DNA from: Nitrosomonadales bacterium
GTDB taxonomy: Bacteria; Pseudomonadota; Gammaproteobacteria; Burkholderiales; Nitrosomonadaceae
Reading direction: 5' to 3'
Assembly: GCA_009886095.1 (NCBI GenBank)
Contig: VFJL01000065.1
Span: 1-64,000, forward strand
Length of the DNA: 64,000 bases
The position numbers and the translations under genes are program-made. Numbering within the stretch: the first letter of the stretch is position 1; every line of letters begins with the position of its first letter. This document shows, in pieces, positions 39,574 to 49,147 of this stretch. The notes beneath the pieces are model-generated. The model was given only the letters and a program-made list of their open reading frames with translations, made no database searches and was not told where the DNA came from.

Positions 39574-40594
39574 GCAGCAGCGCATCACGACAAGCGATGT
39601 GATCAAGCGGCTTGAGAATCGGATTTTTCGAGGGGCTCATGCCGTGGCGCAGCATCCATTGCAGTTCGCCGATCCACACGGTGACGCGCGCCAATTCCGC
39701 CGCGTAAGAGTTGAGTTCGATGCCCATGACGTTGTGCGGGCCGGTGTGGAATCCGGCGAAGCCCAACGGCAAGCCGAGCATTTCGGCCTCCAGCGCGGCG
39801 ATGTCGTCGCTTTGCAACGGCAGTGTGGCATCGCTATCGAACAGCCCACCATTGAACCAGTCGATGATTTCCACACCGAAGTCGCCACCTTTGCTCATTG
39901 AGGCAAACAGTTGCTTGAGCTGGCGATCGATGCGCGCCGGGTCTTTCGCGCCGTTTTCCAACACGCGCGTGACCATCTCTTTAGGCAGTAATCCGGCATC
40001 TTCGGCGAAGAAGCAGAACAGCAGTTTGTCGAGGAAACGGGCAACGTGCTCCGGGGCGTGCCCACGATCGCGCAGGGTGTTGGCAAGCGCGGCGAACAGC
40101 TTCGCGGCTTGTTCGGTGAGGGCGCGCGTGGTGCGCACAGGACGCAACTGCTCCGGCTCGAAGAACAGCGCGCGCAACTTGGCGAGATTCTCCGGCGTGC
40201 CGATCTCTTCCAGCGCAATGGTGTGCGTGTCGGAAACGGTATTGGTGAAGTTGGTGTGTATCTCGATCAGGTCGGCGCGCGCCACCAGCAGCAGCGGCGG
40301 ATTCTCCAACGCCAGTGCATAGCGTTGCACTTGCTCAAGTGCTTTGCGCAGATCGCCGTTTGGACCTTTGTATTCCCCCGCGAAAAACTCGCGCTTCCAC
40401 ACGTCCGCCCAGCCGTTGCCACCACCGGTCTTGGTCGCGCCTTTTTCAAAACAAAATGTATCGCCGATAGTGTCCTGCGCAGCGGGCGTAGGATGCCCAA
40501 CCAATGCGCACAGGTCATTGAAGTGCTCGGTGTAAAACGCACGCTCGGCGAGTTGGCAGCCTTGCCACTTGGCGATGAATTGATGCGAGGTCAA
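39551..40594 (-). pseudogene. MmeI-like restriction-methyltransferase, N-terminal part
   Basis: A 347-codon frame starting at a TTG that overlaps the recX stop. It begins with the family's helical start FIAKWQGCQLAERAFYTEHFNDLC, followed by the nuclease-type region with FFAGEYKGPNGDLRKALEQVQRYALAL (ExK element) and the helical spacer FLDKLLFCFFAEDAGLLPK. After DWFNGGLFDSD the protein jumps from SDDIA to EAEMLGLPLGF. The expected ~120-150 residues with GTLFERGLDPDKRSQLGAHYT and DPACGSGNFL (SAM-binding motif I) are absent. GIELNSYAAELARVTVWIGELQWM follows, and the frame ends in a repeat after CRDALL. With motif I deleted and the gene split, it cannot be an active methyltransferase. Confidence 0.75.
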
Positions 40595-41052
40595 AAGGAT
40601 TCGTCTTTGTTAGAAGTTGATTGCCGCAACACCTGAAAAATCACATCGAACCTGAATCCGCGCGATTGCAGGAAACGCATTTGCCTGGCTTTTTCCCCGG
40701 CATCCTGCGGCAGTGCGCCGAACTTCTTCAACCATACCTCACGCGCGGCATCCAGTTCAGTTTCCTTGAGCGCTGGCAGTGCAGCGGCGATTAAATCCTC
40801 GGCAATGCCTTTTTCCCGCAACTCATATGCGATGCGCTGGCTGCCAAACTTGTTCCTGCGCACATGCACTACCTGCTCGACCATGCGCTGGGCTGACAGA
40901 AAGCCGCGTTGTTCCAGCGCGTCCAGCACGGCAGAAAGTTCTGTGGGAGTTTGGGCGTGAGGTGCAAGCTTTTTTTCCAGTTCCAGCCGGGAATGTTCTC
41001 GCCGCGCCAGATAATTCAAGGCGCGGGTTTTCAGGCTTGGTTCGCCAGCCAC
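40591..41052 (-). CDS. recX: Recombination regulator RecX
   Basis: A 153-aa protein with the three-helix repeats of RecX: ALNYLARREHSRLELEKKL near residue 11, ALEQRGFLSAQRMVEQVVHVRRNKFGSQRIAYELREKGI and EKARQMRFLQSRGFRFDVIFQVL. It binds RecA filaments and limits their activity. It lies 5 bp downstream of recA on the same strand. The stop overlaps the TTG of the inserted methyltransferase gene, so the cassette joined the recA-recX transcript exactly at the recX end. Confidence 0.94.
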   Translation of the reverse strand: MAGEPSLKTRALNYLARREHSRLELEKKLAPHAQTPTELSAVLDALEQRGFLSAQRMVEQVVHVRRNKFGSQRIAYELREKGIAEDLIAAALPALKETELDAAREVWLKKFGALPQDAGEKARQMRFLQSRGFRFDVIFQVLRQSTSNKDESF

Positions 41053-41057
41053 TACAG

Positions 41058-42077
41058 CTATTCCGCAGCGGTGACTTCCGCCTGACCAGCAACTCCCACG
41101 GCGGCACGAACTTTCGCTTCAATTTCTCTTGCCACATTGGGATGCTCTTTCAGATATTCACGCGCGTTATCCTTACCCTGACCTATTTTTTCGCCGTTGT
41201 AGGCATACCATGCGCCTGATTTCTCGACCAGTTTATGCAGCACACCCAGCTCAACAATCTCGCCCTCACGCGAAATACCCTCACCGTAGAGAATGTCGAA
41301 TTCCGCCTGCTTGAAGGGTGGCGCAACTTTGTTCTTGACTACCTTGACCCGGGTTTCACTGCCGATCACCTCATCACCCTTCTTGATGGCTCCAGTGCGG
41401 CGAATGTCGAGACGTACCGATGCGTAGAATTTCAGTGCGTTGCCGCCGGTGGTAGTTTCCGGATTGCCAAACATGACACCGATTTTCATGCGTATCTGAT
41501 TGATAAAAATCACCATGGTGTTGCTGCGCTTGATGTTGGCAGTGAGTTTGCGCAACGCCTGCGACATCAATCTCGCCTGCAGGCCCATTTGCGGCTCACC
41601 CATTTCACCCTCTATTTCCGCGCGCGGTGTCAAGGCTGCAACCGAATCGATTACCACCACATCCACCGAACTGGAGCGCACCAGCATATCGGCGATTTCC
41701 AGCGCCTGCTCACCGTTATCCGGCTGAGAAATCAACAGCTCCTGCACATTGACGCCAATCTTTTGCGCGTACTGCGGATCCAGCGCATGTTCTGCGTCGA
41801 TGAACGCCGCAGTACCGCCGATCTTTTGCACCTCCGCAATTACTTGCAGAGTAAGCGTAGTCTTGCCGGATGATTCCGGTCCATAGATCTCTATCACCCG
41901 TCCGCGCGGTAGCCCACCCACACCCAGTGCAATATCGAGTCCTAATGAACCAGTGGAAATTACCTGAATATCCTTGGCCACATCGCTGGCACCGAGACGC
42001 ATAATTGAACCCTTGCCAAATTGCTTCTCAATCTGGGAAAGGGCTGCTGCCAGCGCTTTGCTTCTGTTTTCATCCAT
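41058..42077 (-). CDS. recA: Recombinase RecA
   Basis: A 339-aa protein from the ATG at 42077 ([10 protein letters not shown]), with ribosome site AAGGAC upstream; the 44-residue in-frame extension is non-conserved. Walker [10 protein letters not shown] is at residues 66-74, followed by [13 protein letters not shown], Walker B region [10 protein letters not shown], loop L1 [23 protein letters not shown] and loop L2 [37 protein letters not shown]. It performs strand exchange and SOS co-protease activation. The C-terminus is alanine- and glutamate-rich as usual. The region upstream likely holds a LexA-controlled promoter, but no clear SOS box was identified. Confidence 0.97.
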   Translation of the reverse strand: MDENRSKALAAALSQIEKQFGKGSIMRLGASDVAKDIQVISTGSLGLDIALGVGGLPRGRVIEIYGPESSGKTTLTLQVIAEVQKIGGTAAFIDAEHALDPQYAQKIGVNVQELLISQPDNGEQALEIADMLVRSSSVDVVVIDSVAALTPRAEIEGEMGEPQMGLQARLMSQALRKLTANIKRSNTMVIFINQIRMKIGVMFGNPETTTGGNALKFYASVRLDIRRTGAIKKGDEVIGSETRVKVVKNKVAPPFKQAEFDILYGEGISREGEIVELGVLHKLVEKSGAWYAYNGEKIGQGKDNAREYLKEHPNVAREIEAKVRAAVGVAGQAEVTAAE

Positions 42078-42280
42078 GAGTTTGTCCTTGTAAGAGTCTT
42101 TCGGATTATCGCACATGCGACTTACTGCGGGAAGGCAGCGGGGAGGCTTGATCCGCTTGGAGAATATTATCTCGTCAATCGTTGCCGCCAGATATTTGCA
42201 GCATTTCACACCGCATAAGACTTGTATAGCGCGCTATAACCGGTTCGTCTACACGAAATGGCCAAGCATGCCCCAATGTT

Positions 42281-42799
42281 TCATGTGATTACGGTTACAG
42301 CATCGTGCAGCAGGTCTATTACCCCTTGCAGCGCCACCGCCACCGATTGCCGTCTTACCGCTTCGCGATCACCACTGAAATGCTGGGTTTCGTTACGCGC
42401 AAGGCCGTCTTTCAGCGCCCAGGCAAAACACACCATACCTACAGGCTTTTCCACCGTGCCACCTTCGGGACCAGCAATACCGGTAATGGCAATCGCTACC
42501 TGCGCATGGCTGCGAGTAATGCTACCTTCTGCCATTTCTCGTGCAGTCTGCTCGGATACTGCACCGTGTTGCTGCAAAGTCACGGCGCTCACGCCCAGCA
42601 TTTCGTGCTTTGAAATGGTGGCATAGGTGATAAAACCACGTTCGTACCATGCGGAGCTGCCCGCCACCGACGTAATGGTCTGCCCAAGCCAGCCGCCAGT
42701 GCAGGATTCGGCGCTGACCAGCATCAGCCCATGCCGGGTGAGCGCTATACCAACTTGCCTGGCAAGATGCTGCAACATCTGGTCATTCATGGCGATCAT
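42281..42799 (-). CDS. CinA-family nicotinamide-nucleotide amidase
   Basis: A 172-aa protein; the ATG at 42799 has AGGGGG at proper spacing, while ATGs at 42808 and 42790 are possible. It is the single-domain CinA C-terminal (PncC) type: LMLVSAESCTGGWLGQTITSVAGSSAWYERGFITYAT, VSEQTAREMAEG and AIAITGIAGPEGGTVEKPVGMVCFA. The catalytic Ser is in SAESCTGG. It deamidates NMN in pyridine nucleotide recycling. It is downstream of pgpA by 23 bp on the same strand. The ORF before recA starts about 200 bp away. Confidence 0.9.
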   Translation of the reverse strand: MIAMNDQMLQHLARQVGIALTRHGLMLVSAESCTGGWLGQTITSVAGSSAWYERGFITYATISKHEMLGVSAVTLQQHGAVSEQTAREMAEGSITRSHAQVAIAITGIAGPEGGTVEKPVGMVCFAWALKDGLARNETQHFSGDREAVRRQSVAVALQGVIDLLHDAVTVIT

Positions 42800-42821
42800 T
42801 GAATACATGCCCCCTGCGATA

Positions 42822-43370
42822 TTACGGCGCTACAAATGCTTTCCATGCCGCCAGACACAACAGCGTGAAAAACGCTGCCAGAAGATCATCGAACATCACG
42901 CCAAAACCACCGCGTAGTTTCTTATCGTAGTATCCAATTGGCGGCGGCTTGAAGATATCGAACAAGCGAAACAACAAAAATGCGAATGCCTGCCATATTA
43001 AGGTACTCGGCGTGAACAGCAGCACCAGCAGGAAAGCAACGATCTCGTCCCATACCATGCCGCCATGGTCGTGATCGCCTAATGCTTTACCGGTGACGCT
43101 GCACGCCCAGATGCCGACGATGAACAACACACTAATGAACACCAGAAATTTAACCGGGCTCAGGTATTGATTAATCAGCCCGAATAGAAGAAATGCAGCA
43201 AGCGTCCCCATGGTGCCCGGTGCTGCCGGACTCAATCCTACCCCGCCGCCAAAGGCGATGAAGTGCGCAGGGTGCCTCATCACAAACTCCCAATTGGGCC
43301 GCAGGTGTTTGGATACAATATGCATCGCCGGTTCGGGTGTTAAATGGCTATCGGGTGCGGAAGTGGTCAT
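42822..43370 (-). CDS. pgpA: Phosphatidylglycerophosphatase A
   Basis: A 182-aa inner-membrane protein with about four hydrophobic segments. The PgpA signature FIAFGGGVGLSPAAPGTMGTLAAFLLFGL (near residue 38) is followed by DHGGMVWDEIVAFLLVLLF, carrying catalytic acidic residues, and FRLFDIFKPPPIGYYDKKLRGGFGVMFDDLLAAF. It dephosphorylates PGP to phosphatidylglycerol. The start overlaps the end of thiL by 23 nt. The pair thiL-pgpA is conserved in proteobacteria. Confidence 0.93.
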   Translation of the reverse strand: MTTSAPDSHLTPEPAMHIVSKHLRPNWEFVMRHPAHFIAFGGGVGLSPAAPGTMGTLAAFLLFGLINQYLSPVKFLVFISVLFIVGIWACSVTGKALGDHDHGGMVWDEIVAFLLVLLFTPSTLIWQAFAFLLFRLFDIFKPPPIGYYDKKLRGGFGVMFDDLLAAFFTLLCLAAWKAFVAP

Positions 43371-44322
43371 AACCCTTTATCCTTAGTTCTATCGATTTTC
43401 CTACCGAATCCAGCACCACCAGACCTTCCCCCTTACTGACTCTACCGATACGAGTCAGCGGGATTTCCAGTTCGCGGGAGATGCTCTCTATTTTTCCACA
43501 TTTTGCCCTGGGTGCAGTAAAACAAAGCTCATAGTCGTCCCCACCTGCCAGTAGGCAGTTAATTGCCAGTGGCTGAGGGAGATATTTTTTCATTACTACA
43601 GACTGATTGATCGCGTTCATTTCAATGACAGCTGCAACCTTGGAACATTCCAAAATATGCCCCAAGTCTGCCAGCAGTCCATCGGAAATATCGATGGCGC
43701 TATGGGCAAGACCAATCAATCGTTGCCCCAATTCGACCCGTGCCGTTGGCATAAGCAGCGCAGGCAGGCACGCCAGAACCTCGTCGGGCTCAAGGGCGAT
43801 GCGCTGTTGTGTGTGAGCAAGCACCAGGGCCGCATCACCCAGATGACCGGATATCCAGATATCATCGCCCGGCTTGGCGCCGCTGCGCCGCAAGGCTTTT
43901 CCTTTTGCCACTTCGCCAATCATTGTCACACAGATATTGAGAGAACCGCAGGTGGTATCTCCGCCGATGAGTTCCACCTGATGCGTACGGGCCAACTCGA
44001 AAAAACCATCGGCAAACGCCTCCAGCCATTTCTCATTGGTCTGCACCAAAGACTCCGGCAACGCCAGCGCGAGTGTCGCCCAGCGTGGTCTTGCCCCCAT
44101 CGCCGCCATGTCGGAAAGATTCACTGCAAGGGATTTATAGCCTAGCATGCGTGGGTTAGCATCGATAAAAAAATGGTGGCCCGCTACCAACATGTCGGTA
44201 GAAATCGCCAGCTCCATCCCGGCTGCAGGATTGATCAGTGCCGCATCATCCCCCACGCCCAGCGATGCGCTGAATGTGGGGTGGGTAAAATAGCGTTGAA
44301 TGATGTCAAATTCGGAGAGCAT
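43348..44322 (-). CDS. thiL: Thiamine-monophosphate kinase
   Basis: A 324-aa protein of normal length, starting MLSEFDIIQRYF. GVGDDAALINP (residues 23-33) is the ATP/Mg-binding start of the PurM-like fold. Conserved parts include VNLSDMAAMGARPRWATLALALP, ELIGGDTTCG, DISDGLLADLGHIL and LLAGGDDYELCFTAP. It phosphorylates thiamine monophosphate to the active cofactor. The gap of about 40 bp to nusB contains a fragment of the dispersed repeat (44345-44374). Confidence 0.94.
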   Translation of the reverse strand: MLSEFDIIQRYFTHPTFSASLGVGDDAALINPAAGMELAISTDMLVAGHHFFIDANPRMLGYKSLAVNLSDMAAMGARPRWATLALALPESLVQTNEKWLEAFADGFFELARTHQVELIGGDTTCGSLNICVTMIGEVAKGKALRRSGAKPGDDIWISGHLGDAALVLAHTQQRIALEPDEVLACLPALLMPTARVELGQRLIGLAHSAIDISDGLLADLGHILECSKVAAVIEMNAINQSVVMKKYLPQPLAINCLLAGGDDYELCFTAPRAKCGKIESISRELEIPLTRIGRVSKGEGLVVLDSVGKSIELRIKGYDHFRTR

Positions 44323-44344
44323 TCTTTGCGGCCCCCTGCTATCA

Positions 44345-44374
44345 AGTTTAGAACTTCGGGTTGTTAGAGGCGTG
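44345..44374 (+). repeat. Repeat-family right-end fragment at the nusB stop
   Basis: The string GTTTAGAACTTC, then TTGTTAGAGGCGTGCC, follows the right end of MITE-like copy A (GTTTAGAACTTTG, then TTTTTAGAGGCACCC) with few changes. It overlaps the nusB stop codon at 44364. Confidence 0.4.
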
Positions 44375-44837
44375 CCGTACTTACCTCGGATGCCCGCAGC
44401 TTCGCCGCCAATTTATCCAGTACACCATTCACGTATTTGTGTCCGTCGGTGCCGCCATAGATTTTGGCCAACTCCACCGCTTCGTTGATTACTGCGCGAT
44501 AAGGTATTTCCGGGCGACCAGCAAGTTCATAGGCACCCAGCAGCAGAATGGCGAATTCCACGGGACTGAGTTCTTTGAAAGGACGATCAAGATAAGGCTG
44601 AATCTGTTGTTCCAGTTCTGCAGAATTAGTCAGGGCGCCGCGCAATAATTCTGAAAAAAATTCCTGGTCAGTCTTGGCAAATTCCTTGCCATCACGGAGC
44701 TGCGCTTCGATAACTTCAACGGTTCCACCCGCCACCCGCCACTGGTAAAGTCCCTGCATAGCCAGCTTGCGCGAGCAGCGCCGCATTGCACGGCCCGGCT
44801 TGGTTGCAGACTTAGTTACCGGGCTGGTCTGTGTCAT
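44364..44837 (-). CDS. nusB: Transcription antitermination factor NusB
   Basis: A 157-aa all-helical protein: [20 protein letters not shown] (near residue 20), [10 protein letters not shown] and the diagnostic [56 protein letters not shown]. It forms the boxA-binding antitermination complex with NusE for rRNA transcription. The ATG overlaps the ribH stop by 4 nt. The very C-terminus may be altered by a repeat fragment at the stop codon. Confidence 0.95.
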   Translation of the reverse strand: MTQTSPVTKSATKPGRAMRRCSRKLAMQGLYQWRVAGGTVEVIEAQLRDGKEFAKTDQEFFSELLRGALTNSAELEQQIQPYLDRPFKELSPVEFAILLLGAYELAGRPEIPYRAVINEAVELAKIYGGTDGHKYVNGVLDKLAAKLRASEVSTARL

Positions 44838-45316
44838 TGACTTACTTCGTCGAGCTGCCTCAGGAGATTGGCCATTTCTATCGCTACTTGTGCGGCTTCG
44901 ACACCTTTATGACCCATGCGTGCCAGCGCTTCGTCGTCAGTTTCGGTAGTAAGTATGCCGTTGGCAACAGGAATGCCGGTATCAAGCTGTACGGCGGCCA
45001 CACCGCTGGCCGATTCATTTGCTACCACTTCAAAATGATAGGTGTCACCGCGTATTATCGCACCCAACGCTACCAGCGCATCAAACTGATCGGTCAAAGC
45101 CATTTTTTGTAGCACCAAGGGGATCTCCAGTGCGCCTGGAACCGTTACCAGCAATATGGCTGACTCCTGCACCCCGCACTTGATCAATTCCGCAGTACAG
45201 GCACCAAGCAACCCTTCGCCCACGTCAAGGTTAAAACGGCTCATGACGATACCAACACGTAATCCGGTGCCGTTAAGTTCAGTTTCAAGTTCAAGAATGT
45301 TATCGTAACGCGCCAT
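44834..45316 (-). CDS. ribH: 6,7-dimethyl-8-ribityllumazine synthase
   Basis: A 160-aa protein that makes lumazine from DHBP and the pyrimidine intermediate. Signatures: [10 protein letters not shown] near residue 21, [17 protein letters not shown] (near residue 58), [43 protein letters not shown] with the catalytic His, and [21 protein letters not shown]. It sits upstream of nusB with a 4-nt overlap. Ribosome site present. The 290 bp before it carry a repeat, separating it from ribBA. Confidence 0.96.
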   Translation of the reverse strand: MARYDNILELETELNGTGLRVGIVMSRFNLDVGEGLLGACTAELIKCGVQESAILLVTVPGALEIPLVLQKMALTDQFDALVALGAIIRGDTYHFEVVANESASGVAAVQLDTGIPVANGILTTETDDEALARMGHKGVEAAQVAIEMANLLRQLDEVSQ

Positions 45317-45340
45317 GTGTGTTCCTTGATAAAGTTAACC

Positions 45341-45590
45341 GTAAAAAATGTTTCCTTATTCCAATTCCATTTCACCAATGACACTTCATTGATATCCCCA
45401 CTCGCGCCCGACCATACTATTCACCCCGAAGGAAATCCTCTTGAAGAACGCGCTGTCTGCGGCATTCGTTCGCCATCGCCTAGTTTCATTTTCGAACTGG
45501 AGCTAGAATTAGATATCACCCATATGTCGCGTCTACATTTTTTGCTCCAACCTTGTCTTATTTAGAGCTTCAAATTATTGGAGGCGACTT
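45341..45590 (+). mobile_element. Long variant of the MITE-like repeat, copy C
   Basis: The left part GTAAAAAATGTTTCCTTATT (45341-45360) and the right part from CATATGTCGCGTCTACATTT (45521) to TATTGGAGGCGACTT match copy A. Between them lie about 160 extra bases, part of which (45447-45513) is also found at 10602-10669. It occupies the ribH-ribBA gap. Confidence 0.55.
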
Positions 45591-45607
45591 GGGGAAGAAA
45601 CAGATTG

Positions 45608-46717
45608 CTATTTCCGCTTTTTATTCTCTGGCTCTAAATACCCCGTTACTTCGATGCCAAAACCCGTCATGCTTGGCATTTTACGCGGGATAGCCAGTAA
45701 CCGCATTTTACCCACATTAAGATCTTTCAGTATTTGTGCACCGATTCCATAGTCACGCAAGTCTGTTCTGGCAATAGCGTGGGACACGGATTTTGCCAGT
45801 GTGACACGCTCCATCAACTCTGCGGAATTTTCCCGGCGATGCAGCAGCACGATTACGCCACATCCAGCGTCAGCAATTACACGCAACGCGTCGTTTACAC
45901 TCCAGGAATGAGTGTCGTCATTTATGTCCAGAAGGTCGATGACAGACAATGGCTCATGCACCCGCACCAGAGTTTCTGTGCTAGCGTCTATTTTCCCTTT
46001 CACCAAGGCAAGATGAGTTGCATTGATGGTCTTATCGAGATAAGCGACGAGACGAAACTCACCATACGCTGTTTGAATGGGGCGTTCAGCCACACGCTTC
46101 ACTAAGCTTTCAGTACGACTACGGTAGTGAATCAGATCAGCGATGGCGCCAATTTTGAGTTGATGCTTTGTGGCGAATTCGATCAAATCAGGTAGGCGTG
46201 CCATACCGCCGTCTTCCTTCAGAATTTCGCAAATCACCGATGCGGAAGTAAGCCCCGCCAGTTTCGCCAAATCACATCCCGCCTCGGTATGCCCAGCGCG
46301 TACCAAGACGCCGCCATTCTGCGCCATCAACGGGAAAATGTGGCCAGGCTGGATGATGTCCTCCGACTTTGCATCCGCTTTCGTCGCTGCCTGCACTGTG
46401 CAGGCACGGTCACCGGCAGAAATGCCGGTTGTGACCCCACTTGCAGCCTCAATCGAAAGTGTGAAATTAGTACCAAGCGGCGAGCGGTTGGTGGACACCA
46501 TCAGCGGCAGATTAAGTTGACGACAGCGCTCTTCGGTCAACGTCAGGCAGATTAGTCCGCGACCATGTGTGGCCATGAAATTAATTGCTTCTGGCGTAAT
46601 GAAATCTGCCGCCATAACCAGATCGCCTTCGTTCTCGCGATTTTCCTCATCGACGAGGATTACCATTTTTCCGGTTTTGATGTCGGCGATAACCTCCGGA
46701 ATGGGACTGATAATCAT
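45608..46717 (-). CDS. ribB: 3,4-dihydroxy-2-butanone-4-phosphate synthase with degenerate RibA domain
   Basis: A 369-aa protein with the two-domain RibBA layout. The N-terminal RibB domain is intact: [37 protein letters not shown] and [17 protein letters not shown]. It converts ribulose-5-phosphate to DHBP. The C-terminal half follows the GTP cyclohydrolase II fold ([42 protein letters not shown]). It lacks the zinc-binding Cys cluster and the GRG substrate motif, so it should be inactive as RibA (a RibBX-type protein). A separate RibA would be needed elsewhere. Its start overlaps the ribE stop by 4 nt. Confidence 0.93.
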   Translation of the reverse strand: MIISPIPEVIADIKTGKMVILVDEENRENEGDLVMAADFITPEAINFMATHGRGLICLTLTEERCRQLNLPLMVSTNRSPLGTNFTLSIEAASGVTTGISAGDRACTVQAATKADAKSEDIIQPGHIFPLMAQNGGVLVRAGHTEAGCDLAKLAGLTSASVICEILKEDGGMARLPDLIEFATKHQLKIGAIADLIHYRSRTESLVKRVAERPIQTAYGEFRLVAYLDKTINATHLALVKGKIDASTETLVRVHEPLSVIDLLDINDDTHSWSVNDALRVIADAGCGVIVLLHRRENSAELMERVTLAKSVSHAIARTDLRDYGIGAQILKDLNVGKMRLLAIPRKMPSMTGFGIEVTGYLEPENKKRK

Positions 46718-47352
46718 GTTAAGCCTCTATCATAATTGACGGTACCACTTATCGCCCGCTCTATATACCGCGCCAGCATATCTATTTCCAGATTCACTTT
46801 TGCACCACATTCCAGATCATGCAACGTTGTCATTGCAAGCGTATGGGGAATGAGACTGATCCCGAACTCATCTGCGGTTATCCAATTCACTGTCAAGCTC
46901 ACACCGTCCACCGTGATTGAACCCTTTTTTGCTATGTACTTCAGTAACACGCTTGGTGCCCTGATCACTAGCAGATAACTTTCTCCTGATAATTCAAACT
47001 TTACTACTTCACCGATATCGTCTACATGGCCGCTTACCAGATGCCCGCCCAGCCTGTCAGACAACCGCAGGGCTTTTTCCAGATTGACCCGCCCACCCCT
47101 CTGATCTAAGCCCTTGGTACAGTCTAGAGTTTCCCGCGATACGTCTACCGTAAAAGTATCGCCTGCCAGTGCGGTCACAGTGAGACATACACCATTCACC
47201 GCAATGCTGTCCCCGGTTTTGACATCGGATAAATCCAATGCGCCGGGCGCAATGTCTATACATAGGCCATCTGCCACAAACCCGCTCAAAAAGGTACCCA
47301 GGGGCGTAACCTGTTTTATCTCGCCGACTGCTTCAATAATTCCGGTAAACAT
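46714..47352 (-). CDS. ribE: Riboflavin synthase alpha chain
   Basis: A 212-aa protein from the ATG at 47352 ([12 protein letters not shown]); an 11-residue in-frame extension is not conserved. Two lumazine-binding repeats are visible: [33 protein letters not shown] and [35 protein letters not shown]. Each half has the catalytic SVxxxTLxxT-like parts. [15 protein letters not shown] lies between them. It dismutates two lumazines to riboflavin. It is first in a ribE-ribBA unit coupled by overlap. Confidence 0.95.
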   Translation of the reverse strand: MFTGIIEAVGEIKQVTPLGTFLSGFVADGLCIDIAPGALDLSDVKTGDSIAVNGVCLTVTALAGDTFTVDVSRETLDCTKGLDQRGGRVNLEKALRLSDRLGGHLVSGHVDDIGEVVKFELSGESYLLVIRAPSVLLKYIAKKGSITVDGVSLTVNWITADEFGISLIPHTLAMTTLHDLECGAKVNLEIDMLARYIERAISGTVNYDRGLT

Positions 47353-47751
47353 AAACCCTTCCTGTTTCCAACATACAGCAACCACCCATTGTATTCACCG
47401 AGCGTTTGCGGGGAGACCTCATCGCCACAATACTTGATCCGAACTGGGGATTCAGGTTTTATTTTTGTCAGAAGATTGTAAATAAACCAAAATTTGCAGA
47501 ATAATAATAACATTTGTCGCCATTGTAGCGACTTCGTGAAGTTACCATGAAGAGTTTTGAACTCCGGATAGAATTCAGTACGGTCAATAATAATCCCGGG
47601 CAGAATACATGCGGCAATTTGCCGCATGGTTATGAGTTGCAATATAGGCTATGTTCGGGTAAAGACTCCTCTAAAAACTAAATCACCTTCAGCAAAGCTG
47701 GGAGTGATTTAACTGAGACGGAAGGAAATTAAATATGGACGGACAATTGAA
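47353..47751. other. Divergent promoter region ribE/regB with leader hairpin
   Basis: About 400 bp between divergent genes, AT-rich around 47450-47510. No FMN riboswitch signature was found. A hairpin at 47680-47710 pairs AAATCAC...CAGC with GCTG...GTGATTT. Then comes AAGGA and ATG at 47735, which opens a 15-codon frame out of phase with regB and overlapping its start. The hairpin and mini-frame could affect regB translation (inference). Confidence 0.45.
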
Positions 47752-49017
47752 ATGTTCAGCGATCTCAGTCAATCGCCACTAAGCAAGAATCTGCATCGCC
47801 TGTTCCTGCTTAGGAATATCGCGCTGGTCGCCCAGTGTCTGACGTTTGCCTTGGTACATTGGGTACTCGAGATGCAGTTGCCATGGACGGAAATGACTGT
47901 AGTGATGGCTTTCCTCGCCGCACTTAACCTGGCGACATGGCTGCGCCTGCGCCGTAACTGGCCAGTATCCAGTATCGAATTTTTTGCGCAACTATTAATT
48001 GATGTCTTTGCCTTAAGCGCGCTGCTGTATTTCAGCGGCGGATCAACCAATCCATTTATCTCGCTATATCTGCTGCCACTAACGATTGCTGCGGCAGCGT
48101 TGCCGTGGATTTATACTTGGGCAATGGCAGCAATTACGATAAGCTGTTATACGCTACTGCTGTTTTATTATGTGCCGTTGCCGCATGACCACAGCGAACA
48201 TACCAGTGAATTTAACTTGCATGTGTCGGGAATGTGGCTGGCATTCGTGTTAAGCACGGTGTTGATTGCCTGGTTCGTTGTCAAGATGGGCATATCGATT
48301 CGCGAACGCGACAAAGATCTGGCGCTGGCACGTGAACAAGCTTTGCGTAACGAACAAATCATTGCGCTTGGAACCCTTGCTGCAGGTGCAGCCCATGAAC
48401 TTGGCACGCCACTGGCAACGATGGCGGTCGTAACCGGAGAATTACAAAAAGAATACCCCGAAAACAGTGAATTCCAGAATGATGTCAGAATCCTGCGCGA
48501 TCAGATCATGCACTGCAAGCACACCCTGACACAATTGCTGGCTGATGTCGGGCAGGCGCGAACCGAGGATGCTAGCGGTCAGGCCGTCGATTATTTTTTA
48601 CAACAGGTATTGGATAAATGGCAACTGATGCGACCCATGGTCAAATTTTCTTATCGTAGCGACGGGATCCAGCCTGCCCCGCAGATTCTCGGCGCCCGCT
48701 TGCTAAGCCAGTCTCTTTTAAATCTGCTGAACAATGCAGCCGATGCTTCGCTCGACCGCATCGAGATTGAAAGTAGCTGGAATCAGCAGGAATTGCTGCT
48801 CGAAATCCTCGATTACGGCAAAGGACTCAGCGAAGAAGCCGTGCAGCGGGCAGGACAAGCTTTCTTTACCAGTAAACCAGGACAGGGTTTTGGCATCGGC
48901 CTGTTTCTTGCAAATGCAAATATCGAACGATTTGGCGGAAGTGTTAGCCTGACTAATCGTGAGGGTAGCGGTGCTCGCACCCAGGTTCGATTGCCTCTGA
49001 TAAAACCATCAATATGA
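47752..49017 (+). CDS. regB: Redox sensor histidine kinase RegB/PrrB type
   Basis: A 421-aa membrane kinase. Six hydrophobic segments span residues ~20-175, with the quinone-site signature GGSTNPF (96-102) in the sensor region. The H-box is LAAGAAHELGTPLATMAVVTGEL, with the phospho-acceptor His215. The ATPase domain has LLNLLNNAADAS (N-box), DYGKGL (G1) and GQGFGIGLFLANANIERFGGS (G2). RegB senses quinone redox state and phosphorylates RegA to adjust respiration, carbon fixation or nitrogen metabolism. A weak GGACGGA site precedes the ATG. It is followed by regA after 130 bp containing a repeat. Confidence 0.9.
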   Translation: MFSDLSQSPLSKNLHRLFLLRNIALVAQCLTFALVHWVLEMQLPWTEMTVVMAFLAALNLATWLRLRRNWPVSSIEFFAQLLIDVFALSALLYFSGGSTNPFISLYLLPLTIAAAALPWIYTWAMAAITISCYTLLLFYYVPLPHDHSEHTSEFNLHVSGMWLAFVLSTVLIAWFVVKMGISIRERDKDLALAREQALRNEQIIALGTLAAGAAHELGTPLATMAVVTGELQKEYPENSEFQNDVRILRDQIMHCKHTLTQLLADVGQARTEDASGQAVDYFLQQVLDKWQLMRPMVKFSYRSDGIQPAPQILGARLLSQSLLNLLNNAADASLDRIEIESSWNQQELLLEILDYGKGLSEEAVQRAGQAFFTSKPGQGFGIGLFLANANIERFGGSVSLTNREGSGARTQVRLPLIKPSI

Positions 49018-49065
49018 CAACGTCACCAATATCCGGATCCAAGAATCTGGATATTGTCCATACAA

Positions 49066-49146
49066 GTAATATCAACCATATGCCACGTCTACCCTCTTGG
49101 CTTCCTCTCTGTTTTGTTTAAAACTTTGAATTATTAGAGACACCCT
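49066..49146 (+). repeat. MITE-like repeat, right-half copy D, abutting regA
   Basis: From about ATATCAACCATATGCCACGT to TTATTAGAGACACCC the sequence aligns with the right half of copy A. It ends 2 nt before the regA start codon, so it forms the whole leader of regA. The left half is not evident. Confidence 0.55.
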
Positions 49147-49147
49147 C

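Noticed and set aside
47353-47700. Possible FMN riboswitch upstream of ribE
   Set aside because: The conserved AGGGTGAAATTCCC-type and GAGAGT-type blocks were not found on the ribE strand.
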